From the NCBI GenBank assembly GCA_028564705.1, contig JAPXFQ010000351.1:3162001-3226000 (forward strand): a stretch of 64,000 bases of DNA, in the 5' to 3' direction. The notes beneath the pieces were generated by a model that ran no database searches, had not been told where the DNA came from, and saw only the letters and a list, made by a program, of their open reading frames with translations. The translations under genes and the position numbers were made by a program. The stretch is from Apricaphanius iberus (Eukaryota; Chordata; Actinopteri; Cyprinodontiformes; Aphaniidae). The number at the start of each line of letters is the position of its first letter. The first letter of the stretch is position 1. Below are positions 46,977 through 57,628 of the stretch, piece after piece.

Positions 46977-48354
46977 TAAGTGAATTGGTTTTGGCAAACT
47001 GCCAGAAAACTGCCAGATCAGGGAAATTACTGGACTGGTTACAAAATGCTTTGTTCTCACTTATCTAACTCTGGGAATATTGAAAAACATACATTTTTAC
47101 TTAGGTGTGGAATATCCCTTTAAGGGAAAGCACACTTGGCGATTTAAATCCATCTGTCATGCTGAGTGATTAACTTAAACAGGTATTTTATGGTTAAAAA
47201 ATCCCCTCCAGTTTGGCTGAATTAAAACAACTCTTGAAACTGGGTCAAAATTAAGCAAATGCAGCCCAGAGTGGAACAACCAGAGTTCAGATTTAAAAGT
47301 TAGTTACTTTTTCACAATAGACCAAATTGGTTTAAATAGATTTTACTTCAATAAATTAAATCCTTATTTAAAAACTGCTTTTTTGTATTACTCAGGTCAT
47401 CTTTATCTAATAATAATATGCTGTTTGATTAAGTGAAACACATAAGTAAAAAAAGGAGAAACCCAAAATATGGCAAATAGTTTATCACAATGCTGTGCCA
47501 GAAATATTAACCTGACATTGAATAAGTTTTCGTAATTATAATATTATAACTAAGAATGTTCATATTGCTCTTGTCTCTCTGTACTTTTGGGTCCAGTCCC
47601 AAAGGAAAATTCTGTTAAATGGTGGTTCGTTTTTGACCTCTGCAGTATAGACTCTCATAGATTTTTCCAAGAGTAGTATGTAAGTACGTATGAATGGACT
47701 TACCTACGAACGTTCGTTCATCGTGTTAGGTACAGAGGAACAAGAAGTAATCATGTCTTAGTCAGAAGACTAAAATGTATTTAAAGGAACGCTTCATCAC
47801 CAAATATGTGCAAAGGTGTGTGGAATGATCTGAAGATGACTTGTTTGGAATAAATTAAGTTTGACACTTAAATGGCTACTGTAACTGTGCATGCAAATCA
47901 ATATGATCAAGTACATACCATCTTCTAATATGATACAATCAGTGGAACTGGCGTGTATGCTTGAGCAAGAGTTTAACTTGCTGTTTGCTTATAATGTCAG
48001 GCTTGTACAGTGAAATGTTAATCTTGCCCTCTGGAAATCCCTTTTAACCTAAAGTAAATCAATGTGTTCGCCTTTGATCACTGCACACTGTAGAGCTCAA
48101 AGAGACTGTGATAGGAGTCTCTTGATCAAGGCTAATTAAGCCAGGAGCAAAAAGGCGCTCCACTTCCTTCTTCTTATTTTGTCAGGGTTAAAGGACATTA
48201 CACCACCTTGGATTTAATCACTTGCTTTCTTATTTGCTGTGTTTTGATTGCAAAGCTGACAAGCAGTTAATAAGCCACGGGTGATGGTGCGGGAAGGGGT
48301 TTCCAGTAGCTGTTGAGGCCACTTGATACTCATGGCGGCAAATTATCCCCTCAG

Positions 48355-48452
48355 GTGGGACCTTGTACCAGCCAGTTGCCATGGTGACATCACAAGGGCA
48401 AGTGTTAACGCAAGCACTACCTCCAGGAACCATCCAGATTCAGAACTCACAG
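48355..48452 (+). CDS. pknox2: pknox2 exon: glutamine-rich linker (GTLYQPVAMVTSQGQ)
   Basis: This 98-bp exon is too short to stand out as an ORF. It was found by looking for the missing linker between the 42.1-kb and 53.5-kb exons. Read in phase 1 from the preceding exon it gives GGTLYQPVAMVTSQGQ, then a VLTQALPPGTIQIQNSQ stretch, and closes in phase 0. It is bounded by a cctcag acceptor and a gtaatg donor. The YQPV-MVTSQGQV-TQA pattern is the conserved linker of PKNOX1/2. The preceding 136 bp and these 98 bp sum to 78 full codons, so the frame is kept into the homeodomain exon. The + frame is the coding frame, since introns flank it on both sides. Confidence 0.93.
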
Positions 48453-48850
48453 GTAATGCCATGTACGCAGCAATGCTTTGTCAAACCACCCACTGTTTTA
48501 CAGTTTTACTTTCAAACGTGTCTCTTTATGTTTCACTGAACCTCCTCCTTACCCTCTCCCTTTTTTTCCTTTCATTCTCTCTACCTGAATGTGCCCCCTG
48601 CTGCCATACAAATGGAAATTGTTTATTCTCCTGATGTTTATCAGGCAGGATCATAAAAGACATTATGATCCTGTCAGGGTTCATAGCTGACAAATTTTAG
48701 TGTGGACACTATAGAATCTGTAGATGCTGCAAATATAACACATTAGTGTAGTGTAGTCTATACAATAAAAGTACGAACAAATCATTACAGATGTAGGACC
48801 ATGACAAATACGTATTTATGACAAATACGATCTTTAGCACCACATAGACT

Positions 48851-49012
48851 AAATGTTAATTGGGGTAAAGGTATATAGCACCTTTGCAGTTACACATACC
48901 ACTCAAGACCTTTATACTCAAGCCACATTCACCCATTCACCAAAGCTGGAATAAAACCTACAACCTCTAGATGACTACTTTACCACTGAGTTACAGTCAC
49001 CTGCATTTCAAA
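48851..49012. repeat. Internally deleted relative of the 46.6-kb dispersed repeat
   Basis: It shares the start (tatatagcacctttgcagtt), middle (acattcacccattcacc) and end (accactgagttacagtcacc) of that repeat but lacks about half of the interior. Confidence 0.5.
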
Positions 49013-49288
49013 ATACTTGAAATTTGCTTTTTTAAATTATACATTAACGAATTAGTTTTTTGTTTGTTTTTTTGTTAAGGTTGTAATTCTATTTTTATTT
49101 TCACCTATCTTTCAAAAACTTGGGTTTTGCTACCATAGTCAGGATACTGAGTGGATTTTTCCTTTGTATTTGCACCAGCAATGGTTCTCAATCAGCAGTG
49201 GGAGCTGATCATCCCAATTAGTAGTCGTTAAAGTGTGCAAAAATAGCTGAAGAGCAGGAGGAACAAGAACTAACTATTCACATCCCTT

Positions 49289-49715
49289 AAACTTTTTCAC
49301 ATGCTGTCATCTTGCAATGATACTGTCAAAGTATTTTTAGGAGTTTTATGTGACAGACCAGAACAAAGTAACACATAGATGGGAAGTGGGAGGAAATTAA
49401 TACATGGTTTTCATGTTTTCCTTTACAATATTTCACTATTTTTTTCATATAAAATCTGAGAACCATGGCATGATTTTTTATTGAAACCCTTTACTTCAAT
49501 ACTAAATAAAATCCAGTTAAACCAATTGCATTGAGAAGTCACCTAAGGGGTAAAGAGAGTCCCCCTATGTCTTATTTAATCTTAGTATAAAACCATCTGC
49601 TCTCTGAAGATGTCAGAAGTTTGTTAGGGAACATTAGTGAGCAACAGCATCAAGGACCAAGGAAGGCAGAGGCAATAAAGCTGTGAAGAAAATGACAGCT
49701 GGATTAAACACTGAA
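49289..49715 (+). pseudogene. Tc1-like element, 5' part
   Basis: The run ttttatgtgacagaccagaa, caaagtaacacatagatggg, gtaaagagagtccccctatg and gttagggaacattagtgagc follows the terminal region and 5' leader of a common vertebrate Tc1-like transposon. The coding start is only recognisable as aaggaccaaggaaggcagag. The element is interrupted: its catalytic part reappears at 51095. Confidence 0.55.
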
Positions 49716-51094
49716 AAAATGACTAATTGGATTGACTCAATTTAAAAAACTGTTTCTCCATCCAATAAATATATGCAGGTTCAAACAAATTCACATGAAT
49801 CTGGAAAATTTTATTTAATTGAAATTGGTGGAACCAGCATATATTTAGTGGATTGAAAAACTGCATTCAGTTAAAATGAGTTACTCTAATCAGTATTTTT
49901 TTTGAGTGCAGCTAGGTATCAGCTAAGTATCAATTAAAATTGTAAATTAAGCCTACAATTACCTCAGTTATTTTGAGGAAAGGTGCATAATTAGCTGAAA
50001 GTTAATCATTTTGCTTGAAGTTCACTTATTCTGGCCTGGTGGACGCACAGAGATAAGATCTTGGTGATGTAACATTATGTGGCTCCTGAAATTGGTTGTA
50101 GTCATGCAAATCTTCACCTACATTTAGAAGCCTTGCAAATCTCTTTGTTTTGGTCAAGCTCATCTTTGTTTGTCTTTTTCTGAACTGACATGGTGCCAGA
50201 CCTCAGCCTAACATGGGCGTTTACAAAGATAGTGTTCTTTCAATGTGGCATACCCTGTTAGAAAAGCATTCTGGAACTTGAATTTTATAGTATCCTCTGC
50301 CAATGTAGCCCTCTTTGTTGAAACAGCATAGCCTACAAGTGATTGTGACAGGGTCTGGGTATGCTGTTTTTACTGGACTGTACATCATAAAAAATACAGT
50401 GGTACGCTTTGGTATTAGCAACGTTTTTTTTTTCCTCGTTTTTTGTCTAACCTTACAATTTCAGAAAATATCTTTAAACATATCAAATATGTAATGTTTT
50501 AATCATTTATCATGCACGTTTTCTCTTGCAAATGTACTAATTTTTGACTGAGAATTTCTGAGATGTTTCTTGACAATTGAAATGAATCTCATAATCTTTT
50601 GGCAGAAATTTATTCCAGATTTAAGAATTGATTACGATGCTTCACAGTGTTCCAACCTCAATTGCTAAAAATAATATATAGGAAACTTCTGTTAACATAT
50701 GTTTTGATTCCATAAGGCATGCAATTAGTCCATGTGTATGTAGTATTTGAAAATAAACCAAAATTTACCGCTTGTATGCTGAGGTATGCTGAAATAATTA
50801 ATGTGCACAAGTCCGCAAGTTTCACTGCTGTGCACGTGCATTTCCTGAAGGTATGCCTTTCTGATGGATATGGTGTTCCATCAGCACACCAGCGCTAGGC
50901 TTATTGTAGCCCTAGTGTAATGACATGTTGTTTAGATTACTATCTAGATTTTATTTCACTATTTTGTCGGATGTTATTTTACGTCAAGTAGCTGCAGAGA
51001 GCTCAGGGTGGGCTGCTTACAAGATAGCCTTGACCTGGTCATATGGAAGGCTGGCAATTAAAGTCATCTACTGTTGAAAGTCAGCTATAAAATG

Positions 51095-51350
51095 TCCTGT
51101 TCACAATTTGCCACAGCTATGTTGGGGTCACAGTAAACATGTGGGAAAGGTGCTATGATCAGATTAGCCCTAAAACAAATATTTTGGCTGAGAACCAAAA
51201 TCCTACATGTTACAATAAAAAAGTTGTACATTATGATGGAGGTATAATCCACTCAATGAAACATGTGGGTGGTGGTATCATTGCTTGGCGGTGAAGCGTT
51301 TTCTCAACACGGACAGGGTAACTGGTTAGAGCTGATGGGAAGATGATCAA
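51095..51350 (+). pseudogene. Tc1-like element, catalytic-region part
   Basis: Sequences cagtaaacatgtgggaaagg, tgctatgatcagattag, attatgatggaggta and gacagggtaactggttagag then ctgatgggaagatga correspond to the central catalytic region of the same Tc1-like family (VxxANMW, LWSDE, GKLVRVDGKM-type segments). It lacks a usable frame. About 1.4 kb separates it from the 5' part, where an intact element would have about 0.3-0.4 kb (inference), so something inserted between them. Confidence 0.5.
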
Positions 51351-52439
51351 TTCTACAAAAGTTTGACCCATCGAGGTAAAATAGAGGTATTCTACACTCC
51401 TCTGAGGTTCATTTCTAAAATAAATTACACTTTGTAAATATGAACTGCTTTGTGTTTGCTTGCTGCCTAAAATCCCATTAGAATCCATTCAGGTTTGTGG
51501 TTTTAATGTGATAAAATGTGGAAAACATCAAGGGATATGCATGACATTTCAAGGAACCTTATTTCAAGGTGATCTTATGTTCAATTCTAAGAATGCTTGT
51601 GTGTCCACAAGAGAAAATTCTGATAATAGAATTGGTCAAATCAAATACATCAAAGAGTTATCTAGATATGGAAATATAGAAAAAAACCTAGAGCAATAGT
51701 GTTGTATCTGCCGCAGTGCTGACTTAGAGTTTCACACAGGTAATTCTGTGCTTGACAGTTATAGAAGAGCCCACTGGGTAACATCAACCCTGCCAAAGCA
51801 GAGTGCTACATTTGTGCTGGGAATTGAACACCTCCCCATAGCTACTTTGCAGACAAGCCCCGGGTAATCACACTCTGGAGCTCAGTGCCGCCAATTAACT
51901 CAGCCTCCCTTTGCCCTGCAACACATACATACCCTGGGCTACGGAGGTTATCCAACTAAAGCCCATCTGCAACTGTAATGAGTCTTGTTTTGTGTCACGA
52001 CTATAAAAGCATATGATGCTGTAGTCATTAGCATTGATTGTAGTTACCATATAATGTGCTGCACTGCCTGAGCACATTTCTGATTGTCTATGTTTGAATT
52101 TCATTCATCTGCAAAGGTTCATGTCTACCCGATCCATGTTTGTTTATTTTCATGGCCAATACACATTTAGTATTCACAATCTTGACATTTTCCTGTGTTG
52201 GGAAGCATATAATTCTATTTAAAAATTTATTCAGTACAATTTATTTTATTAATATGGTATAAAATTGCAAATAGCATCCCATTACAATTCATATGAAGTT
52301 AAGAATTTAGTTTGGTCCTAATACAGTTCAGATCAATTCATATATGGTTCAGTTATATGGTTTCATTTGGATATACACTGTTTTTTTATTCTAATGATTA
52401 TGAATCAAATGAGCTAACCCTCTGATATCCTCATTAATA

Positions 52440-52785
52440 TCCGTCCTCATCACTCACAAAGAGAATCTCAACATCTTGAGTTCTGCAACCTCCAGTTCTG
52501 CTTCCTGGCTTTTCCTCATTGGTACTGGTACTCCCATTCAACATCGTTGGCCTCTTTACTGTCTTGTAGACCTTTCATTTCATTCTTGCTGAAACCTTTT
52601 ATCACACATTACACCTGACACTTTTCTCCACCCAGCTTGCATACACTTCTTCACCTCTTTTCCACACCTTCTGTTGCTCTGGAGTTGACCCTACTTAAAG
52701 TCCTCTACCTTCTTTACTTCCACTCCCTGTAACTTCACCATTCCACTTGTGGCTCTCTCATCTTCACGATACGATGTTAAATTAA
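52440..52785 (-). pseudogene. RTE/BovB-like LINE fragment
   Basis: In + orientation the stretch reads aacatcttgagttctgcaac, cattcaacatcgttggcctc, ctgtcttgtagacctttcat and accattccacttgtggctct. This is the reverse strand of the C-terminal RT region of RTE-type LINEs (minus strand: KVYKTVKRPTML and similar). No intact frame. Confidence 0.55.
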
Positions 52786-53534
52786 ACATTGTTAATTAAA
52801 AATACTCTCTAAAAGATTAATTCTCTATCATTTGTGTTTCAGCAAATAAAATAATTTCTGATAACCCTAATCAATCTAAATAAAGGAAAATGTATGTAAA
52901 TGTCCACAACAGAGAAAAAGGCGGAATTATTTTTAAACAGTGTTTGTAAATATATGGTTTTAACTGTAAGTCTTAGTAGCACCAAATAAGACATTTTTAA
53001 GGCAGAAGAGATTTTGCTTCGTACCCAAGTTCAGTCTCACAAAAACACACTCCATCCATATTTCTACTGCATACTGTCAAAGACAGTATGCGGCGCCTCT
53101 AAGAGTATTTCTTTGTCTTGCATTCAGACTACAGATAAAACCGTCTGAATAATAATTTCTCTCCACCAGGCTTTGGTCAACAAAACTGAGTAAAGCAAGT
53201 CAAGCAGCGTTCTGCTTCTCTACCAGGTTTAAACTAATTCAGCACCAAGCTGTGAAATTCAAACTTGGGGCCTGACCCTGGGCTCTTTTAACTCCTAATG
53301 TAAGACAGCGAATAGACTACAGACTCGTTGGCTCCTCTGCATTTTTATATTTTAAATATCATTACTCAAATTCAGTTACCATGGTGACACTTTAGAAGGT
53401 GTTTCTGCCCTTGCTACTAAAAAACGGAAAGGTAATTGGTAGTCTCCCTTTGTTTCCGTGGCAACAATAACTAAGCCTAACCATTTTTTGCCTTTTTTCC
53501 CCCCTTTTATGCTCCCTCCTTGCCTTTTGAAAAG

Positions 53535-53654
53535 GTAAATGTGGACTTGTCATCTCTTTTGGACAGTGAAGACAAGAAGTCAAAGAACAAGAGAGGGGTC
53601 CTGCCCAAACATGCCACCAACATTATGCGCTCCTGGCTTTTCCAGCATCTCATG
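53535..53654 (+). CDS. pknox2: pknox2 exon: N-terminal arm and helix 1 of the TALE homeodomain
   Basis: This 40-codon exon starts VNVDLSSLLDSEDKKSKNKR and ends MRSWLFQHLM, with phase 0 at both ends. The acceptor is gaaaag, with a C/T-rich tract further upstream, and the donor is gtgagg. It provides the basic N-terminal arm (KKSKNKRGVLPKHAT) and helix 1 (NIMRSWLFQHL) of the homeodomain. The arm contacts the DNA minor groove in this family. NVDLSSLLDSED is the short acidic lead-in. The 235-bp intron that follows splits the homeodomain immediately before the TALE loop residues PYP. Confidence 0.96.
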
Positions 53655-53889
53655 GTGAGGTTTAACAATAGCAACAAACAACTCTTTAAAGGAATTATTT
53701 TGAAGTGGGTGATGCAGAATCTGAAGCGATAAGGAAAGGCTTATATGTGAGAGAATTATCAAGCGTGAAAAAGGGGACAGTGTAGTGAAATGATTTGTAT
53801 TTTACCAAGAAAAGTCAACCTTCATTAACCAATTAAACACTACCATGAAACTGGATAAAAACTGACATGTCCCATCTTCCTTTTTCCAG
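53655..53889 (+). other. Short pknox2 intron (235 bp) splitting the homeodomain
   Basis: Donor gtgagg and acceptor ttttccag, phase 0 on both sides. It separates helix 1 from the TALE loop. The ORFs crossing it are shadows. Confidence 0.9.
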
Positions 53890-53966
53890 CATCCATACCC
53901 AACAGAAGATGAGAAGAGGCAGATTGCTGCACAAACAAGTCTCACCCTTTTGCAAGTGAATAACTG
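53890..53966 (+). CDS. pknox2: pknox2 exon: TALE loop, helix 2 and start of the recognition helix
   Basis: This 77-bp exon encodes [15 protein letters not shown], then [11 protein letters not shown], ending two bases into the Trp codon (phase 2). The acceptor is ttccag and the donor gtaagc. It contains the PYP three-residue loop extension that defines TALE homeodomains, helix 2 ([10 protein letters not shown]) and the start of helix 3. The Ser in [10 protein letters not shown] replaces the Asn I recall for mammalian PKNOX1/2 (AAQTNLTLLQ). It is a conservative change that needs checking against other fish. Helix 3 is completed by the next exon, 8.6 kb downstream, across the intron with the LTR retrotransposon. 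Confidence 0.95.
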
Positions 53967-54469
53967 GTAAGCTGCTGCAACCCTGAAAGGTCCTAAACAA
54001 ATGTACATTAAAGTAAGAATGCATACAAAGAGTCAATACACTAGGTCATCATACTGTACTGGACTTATGGTTTTACTTGAACTAAACTCAAGACTCTGTT
54101 GACGTTGATATTGTTTTGCTGTAGCTATGCTGCCATCTGCTGGCCATATATGTCATGTGCACAATAAATTAAACACTTCCAAAGTGTGAAAGCAAACTGT
54201 AATACCTTCTGCAGAACACCTCCTAGATATTGGTTATTGGTGTTTTACCAAATGAGAAATCATTTAGTTAAAAATCTAGCAGCATTTTTGCAAAACTAAG
54301 GAGAATAATATGATACTTTTTAGACACATTTTGTGTTGGTCATAGGATAAACTAATGCCTCCTGTAATAAGAATTGGAAGATTTTCACATGTATAATCCA
54401 AAAGGTTATGTGTGAGAACAATTGTAAAAAATAAGTCCACCATCCTATTCTAAGGTTTCAAAAGTCTGG

Positions 54470-55418
54470 TGTAACTTTCCTAGGGATGTGAAAGTGTATT
54501 ACAGTATAATAATGAATTGTAGTAATTATAAGACCTGGACCAGGATCAGAAGACACTAAATCCGAGAGGAGCCACCATACTGAACAACAATAATGAGGCA
54601 GACACAAGAGTAACAGTTGAGTAACCAATCTTATAATAAGTTGTTGTTTGTTTTTTAAAGTGAACAAGGTAATACGTCTGGTTTGTACAGGATACCCAGT
54701 AACAAGCAAACTTGCTAGGAAAAATAGGGGGGGAAAAAAGTAGTGTGCACACCAAAAAAAATTGTCCGTTGGGGCCCGTTGTGACGTCTTTGTAAGTTCA
54801 CCTGATTCCAAGGTTTCTTGCTGTGTAAAGTAATTGTATAATGTGTGTGAATGAGTATGTATGTGGATATCTACTCAGTCCTGATCTCACCTCAGGGTAG
54901 TTAGCTCGCCATCCGTATCAACAGGAAGTTTGTCCTGAACTCCAAACTCTCCAGTTCTCGTAAAACCTGACCGTTGCTCTCTGTGTATTAAAGTGGAGCA
55001 CACCAATGTCAAGCTTCGTAGCGGCTCTCCGGATGAAAGGCCAGCAGTTAGCCGACGTAACTCTCCTTTGCTCAGTCACTTGGCTCTGCACTTCCCACTG
55101 TGTATGTGCTCCGACTATCTTTTTCCTTTTTCACAGGTCAACTCTGGGGTTTTTTCCGCTTTCGTTTTTTCCTCTTCTTCTTAGCATGCGGCTGCCCTCG
55201 CTTCTGTAGCTGAAAACCGAAAAGAACTGGGACGAATAACACGGCCGCAGTTTCCCTCCAAGCCGACGGAGCTGTGAACCAGGCACCCTCACGTGGGACC
55301 ACGCAGCTGAGTGGTACATTCAAATGCAGTAGGGTAAACACTATGCAGATGCAAAACAAATAAAATGAATAAAGTGAACTGTCTCTTTCTTTTTCCTTTC
55401 TTCCTAAACCTGGTTACA
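54470..55418 (-). repeat. 3' LTR of the gypsy-type element (949 bp)
   Basis: It matches 60230-60991 over most of its length, with the same TGTAAC...GTTACA ends. It contains about 200 bp (roughly 54950-55145) that are missing from the other LTR and lacks a short segment present there (acaaatatcgcctgtgcagc region). The minus ORFs at 54458-54811 and 55131-55359 are LTR shadows. Confidence 0.9.
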
Positions 55419-55430
55419 CCTTCCCTTCCT
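55419..55430 (-). promoter_or_regulatory. Polypurine tract (plus-strand primer site)
   Basis: On the element's sense strand the 12 bases aggaagggaagg are all purines and directly abut the 3' LTR, the position required for priming second-strand DNA synthesis. Confidence 0.8.
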
Positions 55431-56144
55431 GAACTTATGCACGTCCCAGTGCATAGTAGATAGTTTGATGATAATGATTCGAGGGGTCAATGCAGGGGGT
55501 TGGACAGGCTCCTCTACCTCACTAATGACATCCTCTAAAGATGTAGACAGTCCCTGAAAGAATATTTTCACTGCTGTAATCAAAGAACTCCCTAGCTCTG
55601 TATAATCAAGCCGTTGTGGTGGTTGACGGTTTCTCTCCGATCTCCTCAGAGGATCATGAGTATACGTGCTTCCCTCTGTATCCATCGGAATGGCTCCACC
55701 TATTTCGCTTGTTTACTCCTTTCTTTCCTCAGGTTCTGCGCCTTCAAGACCATCCTCCTCAACTGGAAGTTGCTGTCCTTGGATTCCAGGATGATCGTCC
55801 TTTAGCAAGGGATTTTGAATCAAGGCCGTTTCCTCTGCTTGTTCGGTTGGTGTGACTTCATCGGTGGGTAAGTACTCATAACTCCGATGGGAGTTAGACT
55901 CGATGGGCATGAAAGGGTCATCAGAATTACTATTGGACACATCACGTAAGATGTCAAAATCGGGTTGGATATCACGATCAGTTGGATTGTCAAAACCAGC
56001 TGGGTTACCATTACTTTGAGCATTCACAGGACTCTCGACAGGACAACCGCCTGGAGATTCAGTATGCTGAGGTTCTTGGGCATCAATCATCGACAAATCC
56101 GGGTGCACAGGAATTTCTCTGACTATAGAGACAGGTGAACATAG
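55431..56144 (-). pseudogene. Pol C-terminal extension of the gypsy-type element
   Basis: Two minus frames, from MHPDLSMIDAQEPQHTESPG (55713-56108) and from MDTEGSTYTHDPLRRSERNR (55404-55685), form an acidic, proline-rich tail. RRSERNRQPPQRLDY is the kind of basic/proline motif that ends vertebrate gypsy Pol proteins. The frames are out of register with each other, so at least one indel lies between them. No envelope gene features (signal peptide, transmembrane segment) are visible. Confidence 0.6.
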
Positions 56145-57626
56145 TCAGACAGGAATGAGTGCCTCATCCTCTTCATCGGAGTGATTCTCTTCCTCCACCA
56201 CAGGGGCTGCACGGGTTCCTGGCCTGCTTGGTAGCGATTGTTTCACAGGTTCAATGGTGTCTTCCACTGTAAGGTACCCGCACGGGAGAAACAGGTCCCT
56301 GTGTAGTGTCCTTAGGGGGCCATCACTGTTTTCAGGCTTAACTGTGTAAACTGGGAGAGTGCCTGTTCTTTTGACCACTACATGGACAGTGGGTTCCCAT
56401 CTGTCCGAGATTTTATGTTTTCCCCAGACGCAGACATTCCTAACCAATACTCGATCCCCAGACTCCAGGTCTGAGGCAATAACATGTTTATCAAACCTTG
56501 TTTTTTTCTTTAAAGCGACCTTTGCAGCTTTCTCCATGGCTATTTTGTAACTCTCCTTGAGACGTAATTTGAGATTTTGCACAAAGTCGGAGTGAGACAA
56601 ATACTGACCCTCTTTTACTGGTAACTTGAAGGCAAAATCAACTGGCAGGCGAGGTTGACGTCCGGACATCAGTTCATATGGGGTGAAGCCAGTCACCTTA
56701 TTCCTGGTACAATTGTACACATGAACCAGGGATCTCACATGATCACGCCAACTAGACTTATCTTGATTTTGGAGCGTGCCCAACATGTCAAGCAGGGTAC
56801 GATTAAATCTTCCCTGGGGGTTGCCCATAGCATGGTATGGGGTTGTCCTCACCTTGTGAATTCCAGCCACCTGGCAGAGTTCCTTGATTATGCGGAACTC
56901 AAAATCTGGACCCTGGTCACTATGAAACTTCTCCGGGATACCATAGTGTACCATAAAGTTCTCCCACAAACACTTCGCTGCTGTGCGGGCCCTTTAATTA
57001 GGTGTTGGGATGGCAACCGCAAATTTAGTGAAGGCATCTGTGATCAACAGTATATCTTTGGTCCCGCTTTTGTCAGCTTCCAGTGACAAGTAGTCCATGC
57101 AGAGGAGCTCAAGAGGTCGAGTGGTCCTAATATTGACCAAGGGGGCTGCTTTTTCAGGTCGTGCTTTCCTCCGCACACACCTGCCACAGGTCCTAACTTT
57201 CCTTCCCACATCCATAACCATCTTTGGCCAATAGAATCTGGTTCTTACAAGGTCCAGTGTTCAGTCAACCCCCATGTGACCCATATGGTCATGCAGGCTG
57301 GTGATGACTGTGTCACAGAGCTCAGCTGGGAGTACAAGCTGGTAAGTTGTCTGTTGTCCAACTTGGCGTCGCCTGTACAGAATGTTGCCATGGAGTTTGA
57401 GGCGATTCAGTTCTCGGAGCAGGACTGGGAGGTCAGGTAGTTGGGTGCGCAGAGTGGGAGGTGGTGTGTCCCTATGTTCGATTTGCGAGATGACATGCTT
57501 TATACATTGATCAGCTCTTATGTTGGCTGCTAGCTTGGCCTCAGTGAGATGGGGGTAGGTTGGAAGACCTCCAAACTGTTCTCCACACTGGGAGACATGG
57601 CAAGGACCTCCACTAAAGCAACACAA
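56145..57626 (-). pseudogene. Integrase region of the gypsy-type element, broken
   Basis: The 5' frame (57261-57626) carries the start of the HHCC zinc-binding region (SLHDHMGHMGVD) and then a stop. The next (56994-57221) has the CGRC pair and the first catalytic Asp (LLCMDYLSLEADKSGTKD), ending in a stop after AIPTPN. The longest (56145-56969) has the second Asp (FHSDQGPDFE), and HAMGNPQGRFNRTLLDML in place of the usual motif with the catalytic Glu: that Glu is absent. C-terminal to this are the GxxPYELMSGR-type segment and a chromodomain-less tail. Stops and the missing Glu mean no active integrase. Confidence 0.85.
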
Positions 57627-57628
57627 TC

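Larger units (their letters stand above)
44217..47121. mobile_element. Inverted-repeat DNA element split by a Rex1 LINE and another repeat
   Basis: The left end (aaaggaatattccaccctta, agtaaaaatttgtctttt, gttggataagtgagtgcaaa) matches the reverse complement of the right end (aaagggatattccacaccta, agtaaaaatgtatgtttt, gttagataagtgagaacaaa) over about 80 bp, and more weakly to about 125 bp (ctggcag shared). The right terminus sits in ctttaa and the left in cctaaa, so a TTAA target with one mutated copy is possible. Rex1 (44440-46622) and a dispersed repeat (46645-46975) occupy nearly all the interior. Confidence 0.65.
42237..48354 (+). other. pknox2 intron (6.1 kb)
   Basis: This phase-1 intron has donor gttagc and acceptor cctcag. 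It holds the interleaved inverted repeat at 42765-42821, the nested inverted-repeat/Rex1 composite at 44217-47121 and a dispersed repeat at 46645-46975. In 42840-44210 and 47125-48350 I see no gene or bounded element. Confidence 0.85.
48453..53534 (+). other. pknox2 intron (5.1 kb)
   Basis: Phase-0 intron (donor gtaatg, acceptor gaaaag). It contains a dispersed-repeat relic (48851-49012), Tc1-like relic pieces (49289-49715, 51095-51350) and an RTE-like fragment (52440-52785). Between these, including 51355-52435 and 52790-53530, I see no gene. Confidence 0.85.

Noticed and set aside
55404..56108. An envelope gene downstream of integrase
   Set aside because: No signal peptide, transmembrane segment or Cys-rich pattern; the acidic/proline-rich tail fits a Pol extension.
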